Shown here piece after piece: positions 37,877 to 50,637 of a stretch of DNA of 64,000 nt. A model generated the notes under the pieces. It was not told the DNA's origin. It was given only the letters and a program-made list of their open reading frames with translations, and ran no database searches. The position numbers and the translations under genes were made by a program. The DNA comes from Sipunculus nudus (Eukaryota; Annelida; Sipuncula; Golfingiida; Sipunculidae), in contig CM049317.1 of NCBI GenBank assembly GCA_026874595.1, forward strand, positions 73,619,118 through 73,683,117. Direction: 5' to 3'. Position 1 is the stretch's first letter. Every line of letters begins with the position of its first letter.

Positions 37877-38409
37877 TCTAAACTAGTCCATACACAGACC
37901 TACATATCCTGTGTTACATATCTGCTGATTACACATTACGGTCCATTGGCCGAATGTAAATTCATTGTAGAACCTGTCGATAGGTCCAGGGGCCTGAGCG
38001 AAAATGACACGGGTAGCACAGGTCGTGTATCGGGTTCTAGGCCTGAGTCATCGCAACATGTGATGTTTCAGCTGGCGGGAACATGTATTTCATTTTTCGG
38101 GTCAGGGCATCTCCTGATTGACAGGTGTTGCGGCCCTGGCTATGAATGGAGTCCCACGCGCTGTGTTTATTTTGACGCCTGTGATCGAATCCGGCCCACA
38201 GCTTGTAATACTCGTGTACAGAAGTAAGCCAACGGTTTCAGGGCCATATTTTGCCAGGTACCAATTTATTTCAAAGAGAAGACGCCATTTTTCCGTGTTA
38301 ATTAAGCAAGCTTTATAGGTGACAAGGCCCCTTTAATAATATTGCAATATGGCATTAGCATTTGCATTTTCAACTATATAAGATATACTCTTTTAGCAAA
38401 TTGACCCAT
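37877..38409. other. non-coding, exon-like but unrecognised
   Basis: Frames of 66-93 codons overlap at 37946-38318, and AGAA followed by GTAAGCC (38220-38227) is a donor-like site. No acceptor, domain or homologous peptide is recognised. Confidence 0.4.
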
Positions 38410-38422
38410 GGGTCCCTTTTAT
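38410..38422. repeat. target-site duplication, left copy
   Basis: GGGTCCCTTTTAT, identical to 38858-38870 on the other side of the SINE. Confidence 0.9.
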
Positions 38423-38857
38423 GACCGGCTTCTGTGGCTCAGGGGTAGAGTGCAGGATTCAAAGCCGGGAGATCGTGAGTTCGAATCTCAGCCAAAGCGG
38501 TGAGATTTTTCACGGTCGGCCCCAAACCAGGGTGAGCGCTCTGCAGGCTTAATGGGAAGGCCGTGCCCGACGGGCGTGTTTCACTCACAAACGAGTACGC
38601 CTTTCGGGGGTTCCTCGGTGGTATGACCCAGCAATGGGGACGATAACGGACCCAGGGCCCGCAGGTGCAGTATTCACCGGGCCTGGTTGACGCCAGGATA
38701 TAAAATGAGAGGAAGCGTGTGATATTGCCCTGTCACGTAGTCCGAAACCGGAATGGAATTCTGCAGATGTACATATATGTAGTTAAGTAAACATTAAAAA
38801 AATGGAGGCGGTTACCTCCACAAAAAAATTAGATTAAAAAAAAATATTTAAAAAAAA
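38423..38857 (+). mobile_element. tRNA-derived SINE
   Basis: A 435-bp element with a tRNA-like head. The A box TGGCTCAGGGGTAG starts at 38435 and the B box GAGTTCGAATC is at 38477-38487, giving an internal RNA polymerase III promoter. The head is followed by an unrelated body of about 270 bp and an A-rich 3' tail interrupted by a small inverted repeat (GGAGG...CCTCC). A perfect 13-bp duplication flanks it, which is the signature of LINE-mediated target-primed insertion. The cloverleaf is decayed (poor anticodon stem), so it is not a functional tRNA gene. Exact duplication and intact boxes suggest a fairly recent insertion. Confidence 0.9.
38435..38487 (+). promoter_or_regulatory. RNA polymerase III A and B boxes of the SINE
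   Basis: A box at about 38435-38448 and B box at 38477-38487, spaced as in a tRNA gene. They match the family consensus closely apart from the B-box edges. Confidence 0.8.
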
Positions 38858-38870
38858 GGGTCCCTTTTAT
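38858..38870. repeat. target-site duplication, right copy
   Basis: GGGTCCCTTTTAT directly after the A-rich tail of the SINE, and followed by a (TA)n tract. Confidence 0.9.
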
Positions 38871-40299
38871 ATATATATATTATATATATATATATATCTT
38901 TACTGTATTACTTGGTAAACGGAGGACAGCTGTGTAGATTGGAATGATGTGTATGCGAAGCATTACGTCCGTATTATATTAATGTTATAATATTTTGTTT
39001 TTTGCAAACATATACCCAGCTGGATACAGCAGGACAAGAGTAGAAACACTTCATGAACTATGCGTTACGTCACGGTTGGCAATTTTGGAGCAAAAGGAGC
39101 CAAAATGAATTGACTCTGGTGTTAAAAGGGTTCTGTATATTGTGATGAAATGATCCGCTTTGGTCAATATTTTCGGAAGTGAATTCAACAAATTCTCTCT
39201 CTCTCTCTCTCTATTAAACTTTCAAAGATCAGAATGTTTAAGGACAGAATGTTTACTTCTTGTTTGTTTTAGAAGCAATACTTTTCCCTCATTATTTTAT
39301 TCTCGGATTGATTCAAGATTGCTTGAAATTCGATTAAAAATTTTATAAATTTCCTACACGGCAGCTTTGGAAATGGGGACACGCCTCCCATCTCAAGCCC
39401 CAAGCTCCAGACAGTCATGGTTCCGTGAAAACTCATGTCTTTCCCTCGAATTTTTATTATTATTACACTCTACAGTCTTAGAAAATTGGTGGTGGTGGTT
39501 AAATGTAGTATACCCCGTCACAAGGACCCATGTGTGTGTGAGAGGGGAGGGGGAGGGGATCCCCACCCTCCCACATTCCGAATGGAAATTGTGCCCCTGG
39601 CTGTGCGTTTGTTAACCTGTCATTTGTCTATTTATGAAGGGTGTGCTGTGAGTATTTGTGTAAAACTCAAACTACGGTAGTCACAACCATTATGCCCGAT
39701 GGCTGTGATAATTAATGGCGCGAATTTTTACACCATATAAAATACACCCGATTTCTGACTCATAATCATATTCGGTTTTAAGAGAATTTCTTAGAACTCT
39801 GTGTGTGTTTTCATGTGTGTTACGATCCAGTGAACACAGTCAATGTTTCATTATCACCCGCCCTACACAACAGGCCGCAGCAGGGGGAATCTCCGGCTGT
39901 CTTCGTGGTATAATTCATATTATCAATAATGTGATTAATTACCCAAAGGAGCCCGTAACTGTTGCCGCTGGCGTCATTGTAAGGGCGATGAACTGAGTGT
40001 CTTTCAAGATAGTTTTCGTGTGGGTCACAGATTGTTGAATACATACAATATGATAATTTTTTTTATTTTTAGGACTCTTCACACGGTGTACCTGCTCAGC
40101 TGTAATTTCACATACTGGTTGTTCATAAATATAAACTTTTCCCACGAGTATGCGCATTGCGTTTAACGGCCGTCGAACAGACATTACGAGTTTTATCGAA
40201 GGTGCATAAACATTTGCAATAATATGGTTATTATCTCACGCTTTAAATTTATTTTGCCTGAATACAAATGTTTCCTTGCAAAGGTATTCCGGGCACATG
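38871..40299. other. non-coding, nothing recognised
   Basis: Includes (TA)n at about 38870-38896, a (CT)n run at 39191-39212 and a G-rich palindrome near 39545-39571 (ggggaggggatccccaccctcc). No gene is supported. Confidence 0.5.
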
Positions 40300-40450
40300 G
40301 ACTTACTTACTCAAGTTCATCTGTTTTTAATTTGTTATGGTTCTATGTGCGAGTTTACAAAGTCACGTGTGTACGTCTGTCTACCTTAACCAGACAGTTT
40401 GACCAATGTTCCTATCTTGTCCATGTGCAACAACTCCCGAAAAAGGAAAC
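40300..40450. repeat. diverged dispersed repeat, copy 2
   Basis: The loosely matching partner of 37700-37876, in the same orientation. Confidence 0.35.
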
Positions 40451-40688
40451 GAAATATGGAAAAAGAAACACAGAAGAAACGGTTTGGAAACATGAAAAAT
40501 CTTGATATTTAAAGGTGGCGTACGCGCTTTATTTATGTTTTGCGCCACGAATTGCGTCCGGTGCAAACTCCTTTCCAAATGTGTACAGGAGTGAGCAAAC
40601 GGTGAGGATACCAGTTTAAAAGAGAATACATCATTTTTTTATGTATAGTTAAACTACCTTGCAAATGAATATATCCCTGTAAATAAAA

Positions 40689-43600
40689 CAAAATACATCC
40701 TGTACACTCTGTACAAAATATACCCTGCACACTCCGTACAGAATACACCCTGTACACTCCGTACAAAATACACCCTGTGCACCCCGTACAAAATACACCT
40801 TGTACACCCCGTACAAAATACACCCTGTGCACTCTGTACAAAATACCCCCTGTACATCCCGTATAAAATACACCCTGTACACTCCGTACAAAGTACACCC
40901 TGTACACCCCGTAAAAATTACACCTTGAACACTCCGTACAAAATACACCCTGTACACCCCGTATAAAATACACCTTGTACACTCCGTACAAAATACACCC
41001 TGTACACTCCGTACAAAGTACACCCTGTACACTCCGTACAACATACACCCTGTACACTCCGTACAAAATACACCCTGTACACTCCGTACAAAGTACACCC
41101 TGTACACCCCGTAAAAATTACACCTTGTACACTCCGTACAAAATACACTCTGTACACCCCGTATAAAATACACCTTGTACACTCCGTACAAAATACACCC
41201 TGTACACTCCGTACAAAGTACACCCTGTACACTCCGTACAACATACACCCTGTACACTCCGTACAAAATACACCCTGTACACCCCGTACAAAATACACCC
41301 TGTACACCCCGTACAAAATACACCCTGTACACTCCGTACAAAGTACACCCTGTACACTCCGTACAACATACACCCTGTACACCCCGTACAACATACACCC
41401 TGTACACCCCGTATAAAATACACCCTGTACACTCCGTACAAAGTACACCCTGTACACTCCGTACAACATACACCCTGTACACTCCGTACAAAATACACCC
41501 TGTACACCCCGTACAAAATACACCCTGTACACCCCGTACAAAATACACCCTGTACACTCCGTACAAGTACACCCTGTACACTCCGTACAACATACACCCT
41601 GTACACTCCGTACAACATACACCCTGTACACCCCGTATAAAATACACCCTGTACACTCCGTACAAAGTACACCCTGTACACCCCGTAAAAATTACACCTT
41701 GTACACTCCGTACAAAATACACCCTGTACACCCCGTATAAAATACACCTTGTACACTCCGTACAAAATACACCCTGTACACTCCGTACAAAGTACACCCT
41801 GTACACTCCGTACAACATACACCCTGTACACCCCGTACAAAATACACCTTGTACACTCCATACAAAATACACCCTGTATACACGCCGTACAAAATACGCC
41901 CTGTTCAACCCGTATAAAATATACACCCTGTACACTCCGTACAAAATACACCCTTTACCCTCCGTACAAAGTACACCCTGTACCCTCCGTACAAAATACA
42001 CCCTGTACACTCCGTAAAAAAAACACCCTGTACACTCCGTACAAAATACACCCTCTGCACTCTGACAAATAACACCCTTCACACCCTGTACAAATACACC
42101 CTGTACACCCCCTACAAAATACACCCTGTACACTCCGTACAAAAAACACCCTGTACACTCTCACAAAATACACCCTGTACACTCTGACAAAATACACCCT
42201 GTACACTCCGTACAAAACACACTCTGTACACTTCGTACAAAAAACACCCTGTACACTTCGTACAAAATACACCCTGTACACTCCGTACAAAATACATCCT
42301 GCAAACTCTGTACAAAATACACCCTGTACACTCTGTACAAAATATACCCTGTGCACTCTGTACAAAATACCCCCTGTACACCCCGTATAAAATACACCCT
42401 GTACACTCCGTACAAAGTACACCCTGTACACCGCGTAAAAATTACACCTTGTACACTCCGTACAAAATACACCCTGTACGGCCCCTTACAAAATACACCC
42501 TGTACAATCCGTACAAAATACACCCTGTACACTCTTACAAAATACAACCTGTAGTACTCTCCGTAAAAAATATACTGTGTTTACTCCGCATAATATATAC
42601 CGTGTACACTCCGTACAAAATACAACCTGTACACTCCGTCTAAAATACGCCCTGTTCAACCCGTATAAAATATACACCCTGTACACTCCGTACAAAATAC
42701 ACCCTTTACCCTCCGTACAAAGTACACCCTGTAACCCCGTACAAAATACACCCTGTACACTCCGTAAAAAAACACCCTGTACACTCCGTACAAAATACAC
42801 CCTCTGTACTCAGACAAATAACACCCATTACACCCTGTACAAATACACCCTGTACACCCCCTACAAAATACACCCTGTACACTCCGTACAAAAAACACCC
42901 TGTACACTCTCACAAAATACACCCTGTACACTCTGACAAAATACACCCTGTACACTCCGTAAGAAAAAACACCCTGTACACTCCGTACAAAATACACCCT
43001 CTGCACTCTGACAAATAACACCCTTCACACCCTGTACAAATACACCCTGTACACCCCCTACAAAATACACCCTGTACACTCCGTACAAAAAACACCCTGT
43101 ACACTCTCACAAAATACACCCTGTAAACTCTGACAAAATACACCCTGTACACTCCGTACAAAACACACTCTGTACACTTCGTACAAAAAACACCCTGTAC
43201 ACTCCGTACAAAATACACCCCGTACACTCCGTACAAAATACATCCTGCAAACTCTGTACAAAATACACCCTGTACACTCTGTACAAAATATACCTGTGCA
43301 CTCTGTACAAAATACCCCCTGTACACCCCGTATAAAATACACCGTGTACACTCCGTACAAAGTACACCCTGTAAACCCCGTAAAAATTACACCTTGTACA
43401 ATCCGTACATCATCCTGTACGGCCCCTTACAAAATACACCCTGTACACTCCGTACAAAATACACCCTGTACACTCTTACAAAATACAACCTGTAGTACTC
43501 TCCGTAAAAAAAATATACTGTGTATACTCCGCACAATATATACCGTGTACACTCCGTACAAAATACAACCTGTACACTCCGTCTAAAATACGCCCTGTTC

Positions 43601-44483
43601 AACCCGTATAAAATATACACCCTGTACACTCCGTACAAAATACACCCTTTACCCTCCGTACAAAGTACACCCTGTACCCCCGTACAAAATACACCCTGTA
43701 CACTCCGTAAAAAAACACCCTGTACACTCCGTACAAAATACACCCTCTGTACTCAGACAAATAACACCCATCACACCCTGTACAAATACACCCTGTACAC
43801 CCCCTACAAAATACACCCTGTACACTCCGTACAAAAAACACCCTGTACACTCTCACAAAATACACCCTGTACACTCTGACACAATACACCCTGTACACTC
43901 CGTACAAAACACACTCTGTACACTCCGTACAAAAAAAAACCCTGTACACTCCGTACAAAATACACCCTGTACACTCCGTACAAAATACATCCTGCAAACT
44001 CTGAACAAAATACACCCTGTACACTCTGTACAAAATATACCCTGTGCACTCTGTACAAAATACCCCCTGTACACCCCGTATAAAATACACCCTGTACACT
44101 CCGTACAAAGTACACTCTGTACACCCCGTAAAAATTACACCTTGTACACTCCGTACAAAATACACCCTGTACGGCCCCTTACAAAATACACCCTGTACAC
44201 TCCGTACAAAATACACCCTGTACACTCTTACAAAATACAACCTGTAGTACTCTCCGTAAAAAATACACCGTGTATACTCCGCACAATATATACCGTGTAC
44301 ACTTCGAATAAAATACAACCTGTACACTTCGTACTAAATACACCCTGTTCAATCCGAACAAAATACACCCTGTATACACACCGTACAAAATACGCCCTGT
44401 TCAACCCGTATAAAATACACCCTGGACACTCCGTACAAGATGCACACTGTACATTCCGTATAAAATACACCCTGTACATTCCG
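40689..44483. repeat. 25-bp minisatellite array, about 150 copies
   Basis: Tandem copies of TACACCCTGTACACTCCGTA followed by CAAAA (25 bp), with frequent point variants and some 24-26-bp units. The left half is homogeneous. The right half has a higher-order pattern: the rare variant GCCCCTTAC recurs at 42481, 43422 and 44174, and the caaataaca variant recurs near 42065, 42825, 43011 and 43756. Neither strand of the unit contains a stop codon that persists. Since 25 is not a multiple of 3, every frame reads the same 25-codon period, giving spurious frames up to 497 codons (40649-42142, minus). I do not annotate these as genes. Confidence 0.95.
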
Positions 44484-44518
44484 ACAGGCGCTCGCCTCCG
44501 AGTCCGTCATTTGAATTA

Positions 44519-45060
44519 TGGGTATTATGGTATACCCACCGTCCGTCCGTCTTTTAAGTGTCACCGCGATAACTTGCAGGGGCTTTGATTGAATTTCACG
44601 AAACCCACCATAACCACTAACCAAAAGATTATCTCGCCGACTTCGATTATGGGCACCATGCACGCATATATAATAAGGTCACGGGTTACTAGGCTACTTT
44701 GTGGTGTCAATAACTTACGAATAATATGAAGGGTTTGATGATACTAATCAGAAATATAAATAAATAAAATATGTCGCCTAAGTTCGATTTCCAACAGAAT
44801 CCATGCTCATTATTTCATGAGGTCAGAGGTCACCGCACTTGGAGGCACCTTGGTGACTTCCTAAATATCCTATGGATTTTCACGAAACCCATTTTACATA
44901 TTAAACAATATAGTTTCTCACCTGAATTACCTTCTCTTCAAAATTCACGCATATTTAATGAGGTCAGAGTTCACCAGATAACTGACGGGCGTATTATGCA
45001 CATTTGCAGTGCTCTTGTTCTTTTATCATCTGTTATTAACACATTAATTTGTCGGTGTAA
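44519..45060 (+). mobile_element. hairpin/CCGT tandem-repeat element, partial, copy 3
   Basis: Begins with a hairpin, TGGGTAT-tatggt-ATACCCA (44519-44538), immediately followed by ccgtccgtccgt. About three diverged units of roughly 170-200 bp then follow, each with a tttcacgaaaccca block or a (c)atatttaatgaggtcag-like block. The layout is the same as the elements at 4537 and 29484, though the sequences differ. The right end is not clear and may be lost in the (CTAT)n tract that follows. Confidence 0.5.
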
Positions 45061-45074
45061 GGGACTTCGGGTCT

Positions 45075-45135
45075 ATTCATCTATCCATCTGTCTATCTAT
45101 CTGTCTATTGTATCTATCTGTCTATCTATCTATCC

Positions 45136-45186
<51 letters not shown>
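45075..45186. repeat. (CTAT)n followed by (TA)n microsatellite
   Basis: Imperfect CTAT/CTGT tetranucleotides to about 45135, then pure TA to 45186. Confidence 0.95.
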
Positions 45187-45190
<4 letters not shown>

Positions 45191-45324
45191 TATGATATCT
45201 TGCTAGTCTCGAGTATTGACTGCTACATGTTGAACCCGCGGTGATCCAATAGGAACAATATCTAGCACTGCGTGTTTGAAAACTCGAGACTAAAAAAAGT
45301 GTATAAATAACGTGTTAATATAAT

Positions 45325-45328
45325 GCTC

Positions 45329-45411
<83 letters not shown>
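45325..45411. repeat. (CT)n(CA)n(TA)n compound microsatellite
   Basis: Three adjoining dinucleotide tracts in that order. Confidence 0.95.
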
Positions 45412-45413
<2 letters not shown>

Positions 45414-45589
45414 TATATATGATACGATTTAATGTTGTCTCTTACTCCTGTTTTGAAATGCTGTGATCCAGGGATAGCTGAAACATGAAGATACAATAAT
45501 CGACCCTCTCTGGCCGCAATATGATTGGATGATTCACGTCATGGATTCACATACCAGTGTGTCGGGAAACGTCCGCGATATTGTAATAG

Positions 45590-45748
45590 CTCCCCACGCT
45601 ACGCAGTGCGCATGCGTAATTGCGTATACAAATAACGTCACATGCGACATCGCAAAAGTGTAGATAGATAAAAGCGTGCTCCCATTTAGCTAGGGACCAG
45701 GGCAGGTCAAGGACAACACGCATGATTCACATTTCCTCCAGTCCAAAG
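45590..45748 (+). promoter_or_regulatory. candidate promoter and non-coding first exon, copy 1
   Basis: CpG-containing sequence (acgcagtgcgcatgcgtaat) is followed by a TATA-like agataaaag at about 45667-45675. About 70 bases later comes a strong donor, CCAAAG then GTAAGC, at 45749. A related segment with the same donor context lies at 46424-46557. The zinc-transporter ATG 7.4 kb downstream sits exactly at an acceptor, so this could supply its 5' leader, but nothing in the sequence proves the link. Confidence 0.25.
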
Positions 45749-46169
45749 GTAAGCTATCGTCTCGTCTGTCTCAAGGTATATGCCCTAAGAAAATGTATGT
45801 ACTTAACATTAATCTGATCACATGAAGTGAAGGAGCACCTACAATTGTCCAGTGTAGACGTGTACCGGTCACCACGCAAATATATAACAGCGGTCAACCA
45901 TGTAACATTGGCTCAGTAAATCCCATTCAATACACTACGTATGTACGTATGTATACTTCAGTCTGCAGAGGTAATTATTGGTAATTAAAGTTTCTGATCC
46001 ACTTAGGGTTTAAGGCCAAAAGGAACAAATACTTGCACTATTTTGCCTAAAAATTAAAAATACATTGTTTTTTTTATCATTACCTTTTTATTTATAAAAA
46101 TATTTCATTTTTGTCATATGAAATTAAAAAGTTATAGTTTAATAATTCTAAAAACCACGTATAAATATA

Positions 46170-46234
46170 TTGGCGTAAAACAACACTGTTAATTCACAAC
46201 AGTCTGTTTCACGGGATGCGACCCGATCATCAGG

Positions 46235-46288
<54 letters not shown>

Positions 46289-46350
46289 TCTGTTATGCCT
46301 GACGGTGTTTGTACTTATTCTGTATACAACCGCAGTAAATTTTACGCCAA
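46170..46350. mobile_element. MITE-like element containing (TA)n
   Basis: Bounded by perfect 11-bp inverted repeats, TTGGCGTAAAA at 46170-46180 and TTTTACGCCAA at 46340-46350. The middle is a (TA)n tract (46238-46285). No target duplication is evident. Confidence 0.5.
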
Positions 46351-46388
46351 GGTGCTTCACATTTACCTGATTCACGTAAAGGACACGC

Positions 46389-46557
46389 GTGTCTTGGGTC
46401 ATTGCCAATGTTTCTCAGGCCACGCAGTGCGCACGCAATATTCAAATGAGATCATATGCCACAAGTAAAATTGACGATGAACTCGTTGAGCTCCCAGTTC
46501 GCTGGGAACTCCAGACAGACGAGGACATACATAAGATTCACATTTTACCGTTGAAAG
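46389..46557 (+). CDS. candidate exon, copy 2 of the 45.6-kb segment
   Basis: An open frame begins at 46389 and contains IDDELVELPVRWELQTDEDI. It reaches a good donor, TTGAAAG then GTAAGA, at 46558. The upstream part (acgcagtgcgcacgcaat) and the last 25 bases (gattcacattttacc...aaaggtaag) resemble 45598-45752, suggesting an old local duplication of a promoter/first-exon unit. No protein family is recognised. Confidence 0.25.
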
Positions 46558-46559
46558 GT

Positions 46560-47454
46560 AAGACCTCACATTTCGTTTATTTTATAGCATATATCCTATG
46601 TTGGACAATTTTATTTGTATTTATAGGTTGATATTATATAACAAGATCTAATGAAAGGTATGTACATTAATGCAATTTCTTTCTAATCGGACTCGCTTAA
46701 GTCGCCACATACTAAAAATAACATACAATAATTTGCTCAAATGACTTGTACTAGAAAACATTATGGCAAATCCGTTATTGCAGGCCCTTGAAAAATTTTA
46801 TACTTCCATAAAATCATTATATGTTGGCAATGAAAAGTAAAAATTTAACCATTTTCAAAAATTGCGGCCATGCTTACCTTCGTGGAGCAGTAGATGGAGA
46901 AAACATAGTTTTGTATCGCATCATTAATTGGCTTTACAATTACATTTCGGTCTCTGAGGGTCTCCCAGCCCGAGGCCTCTGTCATAATGACACGCACTAG
47001 CTCGTCTAGCCGTATAAATCATTCACAGAGACTCTTAACCAAAATTAAACCGTCTGAATGAACTTTATCCTGCTCCAAAATTTTTAAAGAGAAGAGATCT
47101 TTGTAAGGAAAAGGCAAAAAAAACTGTACTATAGTGATTATAGGTTTTTTCCATTTCATGTACGCAAGAGATGTAACTGGTGTGTCATATAAAAAGTGAC
47201 TTGCATTGAATTTTCTATAAAGAAATTAATGATTTTGTCTGTTCGTCGATGTCTGTTGGATATAACATATTATCTAACTAAATATCGTAATGCAGCTGTT
47301 ATGTAAAACCTTATCCCAGTTCCCAGATACGTATCAGTTTTGCTAATAAAGAAAAAAAACTATTAAAGTTCGAAATCTATTTCAAACCCTGACAGAGGTT
47401 CTTATGTACTATATCATTTACAACAATACCACTGTTACTTAATATATATAGATA
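46560..47454. other. non-coding, nothing recognised
   Basis: AT-rich with no exon or element ends identified. Confidence 0.5.
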
Positions 47455-47456
47455 GA

Positions 47457-47509
<53 letters not shown>

Positions 47510-47534
47510 TATATGTGTATATATATATATGTAT

Positions 47535-47582
<48 letters not shown>
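47455..47582. repeat. (CT)n(TA)n compound microsatellite
   Basis: CT run, then TA with a few TG interruptions, about 128 bp in total. Confidence 0.95.
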
Positions 47583-47586
<4 letters not shown>

Positions 47587-49675
47587 TCCAGGGTGTGATT
47601 AGTAGTGGTTTTACGTGTATCCCTCTGTCAGACTTTTTCTCTAGCATAATCTCAAAAACAATTCCAGCACAAGTACTGAAAAATACACCTGAGAGAGTAT
47701 GTGTGCTAACAAATTTTATTGAATGATCGGAAATCTCCAATATGGCCGCCAGGCTGCGGTCCTGGAAGGACACCTATCGCGCACAATATCTTAAGAACTG
47801 TATGAGCAATGGCCATAATTTTTTTTTACTGAAGATAAGTGAGCTATATATAGGATTTGCGCTATTGATTTCACACTGGTAGGGTAATCCAATAGTGACG
47901 TCAAACAGCGATTTTGGATTAGTTTCCATGAACCGTACAACCGATTGCTGTGTAATTTTTACTGAAACTTGACACCTTTCAGAGGATTGGAACTTTCAAA
48001 TTTCAGATCCATCGCAAATCCAATAATAAACCACACGACCAACTGCAGTGTGAATTTTGCAAAGCCCCATTTAATGTACATCCGACATGGCGGGACAGTA
48101 AGTGCACCTTTACTGTTACCAGAACCTCTTGTATAACTGCTAGAATTGAACACGCATAATGGTACAAGTTGTGTCGGAGATCACATTTAAAATAAATTTT
48201 TAACAATTTATTTATTCCTCCATTATACAAAGACTGAAACTGTAACGCTAGACCAAATCTGTTCAACCCATATATCTTTAGTATTGGAGATCTTCCAAGG
48301 GGTCTCATAAGCTGTCTCAGGGGGCCGCAAAGATGATGGTATTTATAATTTCACGCACACTGACAAATAATTATATTCGCACGCAGACAGTGTTCTGTTA
48401 CCAGTTTGCACGAATAAGTAGTCTATGGGTTCGAATATAGGCCACCTTCGCATGTAACAGAATGAGGTTAATATATACTGGCTGACTGGTGTGAGAAATT
48501 GGCCTTGAACATGTGAATGAAAACGGATCAAATGCAACACCACCATCCCACTTCGGTCTACAGGCATCACTAGATCACCGGCCCAACGGGAAACTCTCCT
48601 GTAAATATTTAATTATAAACTGGCGGACTCGGGTGATCAAGCTCAGTCCCGAGAAAAAAATCTTAAACGCATAAAGCCGTTATACAATATAGTCCGCACG
48701 GTACCTGAACTGATATTGCCCAGACAGAGTGACACCTCATGAATATAAAAGTGCCAATGTAGTATAGACTGTCGTATACTGTGTTTTACCGATACTTGAG
48801 AAATATTCCCTGTTTCTTGAACGTGAATGTCCTATTTGTCTTGTCTCTGGTGTGAGCTAGGTCATCAGTGTCGTTATATAGCACTCCGTTTGTTAAGAAT
48901 AACACATTTCGTGAGGCGCGGTTTTGTATTCGCTCTATATACCGTACGTTTATGTTATTTGTACATCCTTGCTCTGGTGCTTCGATCTACACGCTATAAA
49001 TATTGTCCCTGTCACAAGCTGTCCACTGAAAAAGGGTTCTTGAATTTTTAATACTCTTATGTTATTAACATACTGTTATGCCATACATCACATGGTAACA
49101 CATTTGAAGACCTATTTATATCCATATTTACAATTTCTAAATAATGCATCTATCAGCCAACTTGATTTTTTTAATGAAGGGAAGGGTTTGGGATTCGTAA
49201 TGAACCAATGGTCGTGATTCTTTGAGGTACAACGTCACATCATTAATATTCATGAACCCTCGCAGGGTCCCAAGTTTGTTGACCATCGTTGTAAGAACAT
49301 GTAGTCTTTATGTGTACGTTTGGTTACATCCAGAAGACAAATTGATATAAAAAATCACACGGAATGGATGCAGCAGAAATGATCAAGGTGTGTTTGCTTA
49401 TTCATCCAAAATAATCAGTGGTACCATAAAGAGTCAGACATGAAGGTTATAAGTTTAATAATCACATAGAGATTACTTTGAAGACACTCTTGAGTGAATT
49501 TTTGGAACCAGACTATTGTATATGCATGCCATAATGTCAACTATTATAGTTGTTTATGTTGTTTACCGGGTATGTGTGGTCACACTGTCACACCTCTTGC
49601 GAGGAACCAAGAATAATTTCCAGAAGATGTTTTTAATGAATAAAACTTTTTTTTTTCTGCAGTAGACATAAGGTT
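47583..49675. other. non-coding, nothing recognised
   Basis: Frames of 60-100 codons occur on both strands but have no recognisable motifs or splice context. Confidence 0.5.

Positions 49676-49728
<53 letters not shown>
49676..49728. repeat. (TA)n microsatellite
   Basis: TA alternation with one CA interruption. Confidence 0.95.
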
Positions 49729-49730
<2 letters not shown>

Positions 49731-50637
49731 ATGGTTTACGTATACAGGTATTTACTAAGACGTATAAGGAATTATGAGGTCCGAGTTAAACAAGCAGAAA
49801 CAGGCATGTCCTCATGACATAAAAAAATCTCATGAGCTACCACCAGTTATTCATGTAAAGACCAATTCTTCAGTTAGATCAGTGAGTATGTAGGGCGTCT
49901 TTATGAGTGTGAACACCAGTTCATTTGTGAGAAAGTTCAGCACTCCGTCATACCGATTACCCGCTTAAAGTACCAACGACTGTACGAAATGTTACTTTTG
50001 GTAAATAAACGAGACAAGGGTTAATTTATCCGTCTGTTTCCAACATGGTTCGTCTCAAGTTTTGCTAGCTGCATACCAACACGCTCGTGCACATTGATAC
50101 ACACACAAACACTGGGAGAATGCCATTTGTTATCTTAGTGTTAATGTGCTCAGTTGACACATTTCTTTCTGTGACCTAATTTGCACTCAATGTCCCGTCC
50201 TCGCTAGTAATTAGGTGGAGACTTGTTAGCATGAACTGTCTCGTGGACACTGGGTAAAAAATATTACTAGCATACAGCCAGGCATCAATTTTGGCTTCTT
50301 TTTTTTTACACTCCTTAAGTGTGAACAAGTCGAAGTATTACAGAAATTACTTCTCGTTAGGTGTCGCTGTCTTCTTTGTATTGCGCATTTAACTCAAATA
50401 CCAATTTTTTATTGTAATTCATATTATTGGATTTTGTACTGATTTATATGTTTGCGGAGATGAACCATGCAGCTACGTAGTAAGAAAAAAGACAATTTCG
50501 TGAGTAAAAGAATAAAGTTATTTTGAAGCATGTCGTAATTTTATTAAAAGCTGTGTTAATACCCATCAGAGTTGCGTGAGCAATTAGAGAACAAAATTGG
50601 ATTCGCTGGCAGTGATGTGGTAGAGTTCATACTATTC
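49729..50637. other. non-coding, nothing recognised
   Basis: AT-rich; no features supported. Confidence 0.5.

Noticed and set aside
38423-38505. A functional tRNA gene
   Set aside because: A and B boxes are present, but the anticodon stem does not pair properly, and the sequence continues into a SINE body with a tail and target duplications.
40649-42142. A 497-codon open frame on the minus strand, Cys/Tyr/Val-rich repeats
   Set aside because: It is produced by a stop-free 25-bp tandem unit that leaves multiple frames open on both strands. There is no signal, domain or splice evidence.
40689-44483. CRISPR array
   Set aside because: The repeats are contiguous without unique spacers, and the window is animal DNA.
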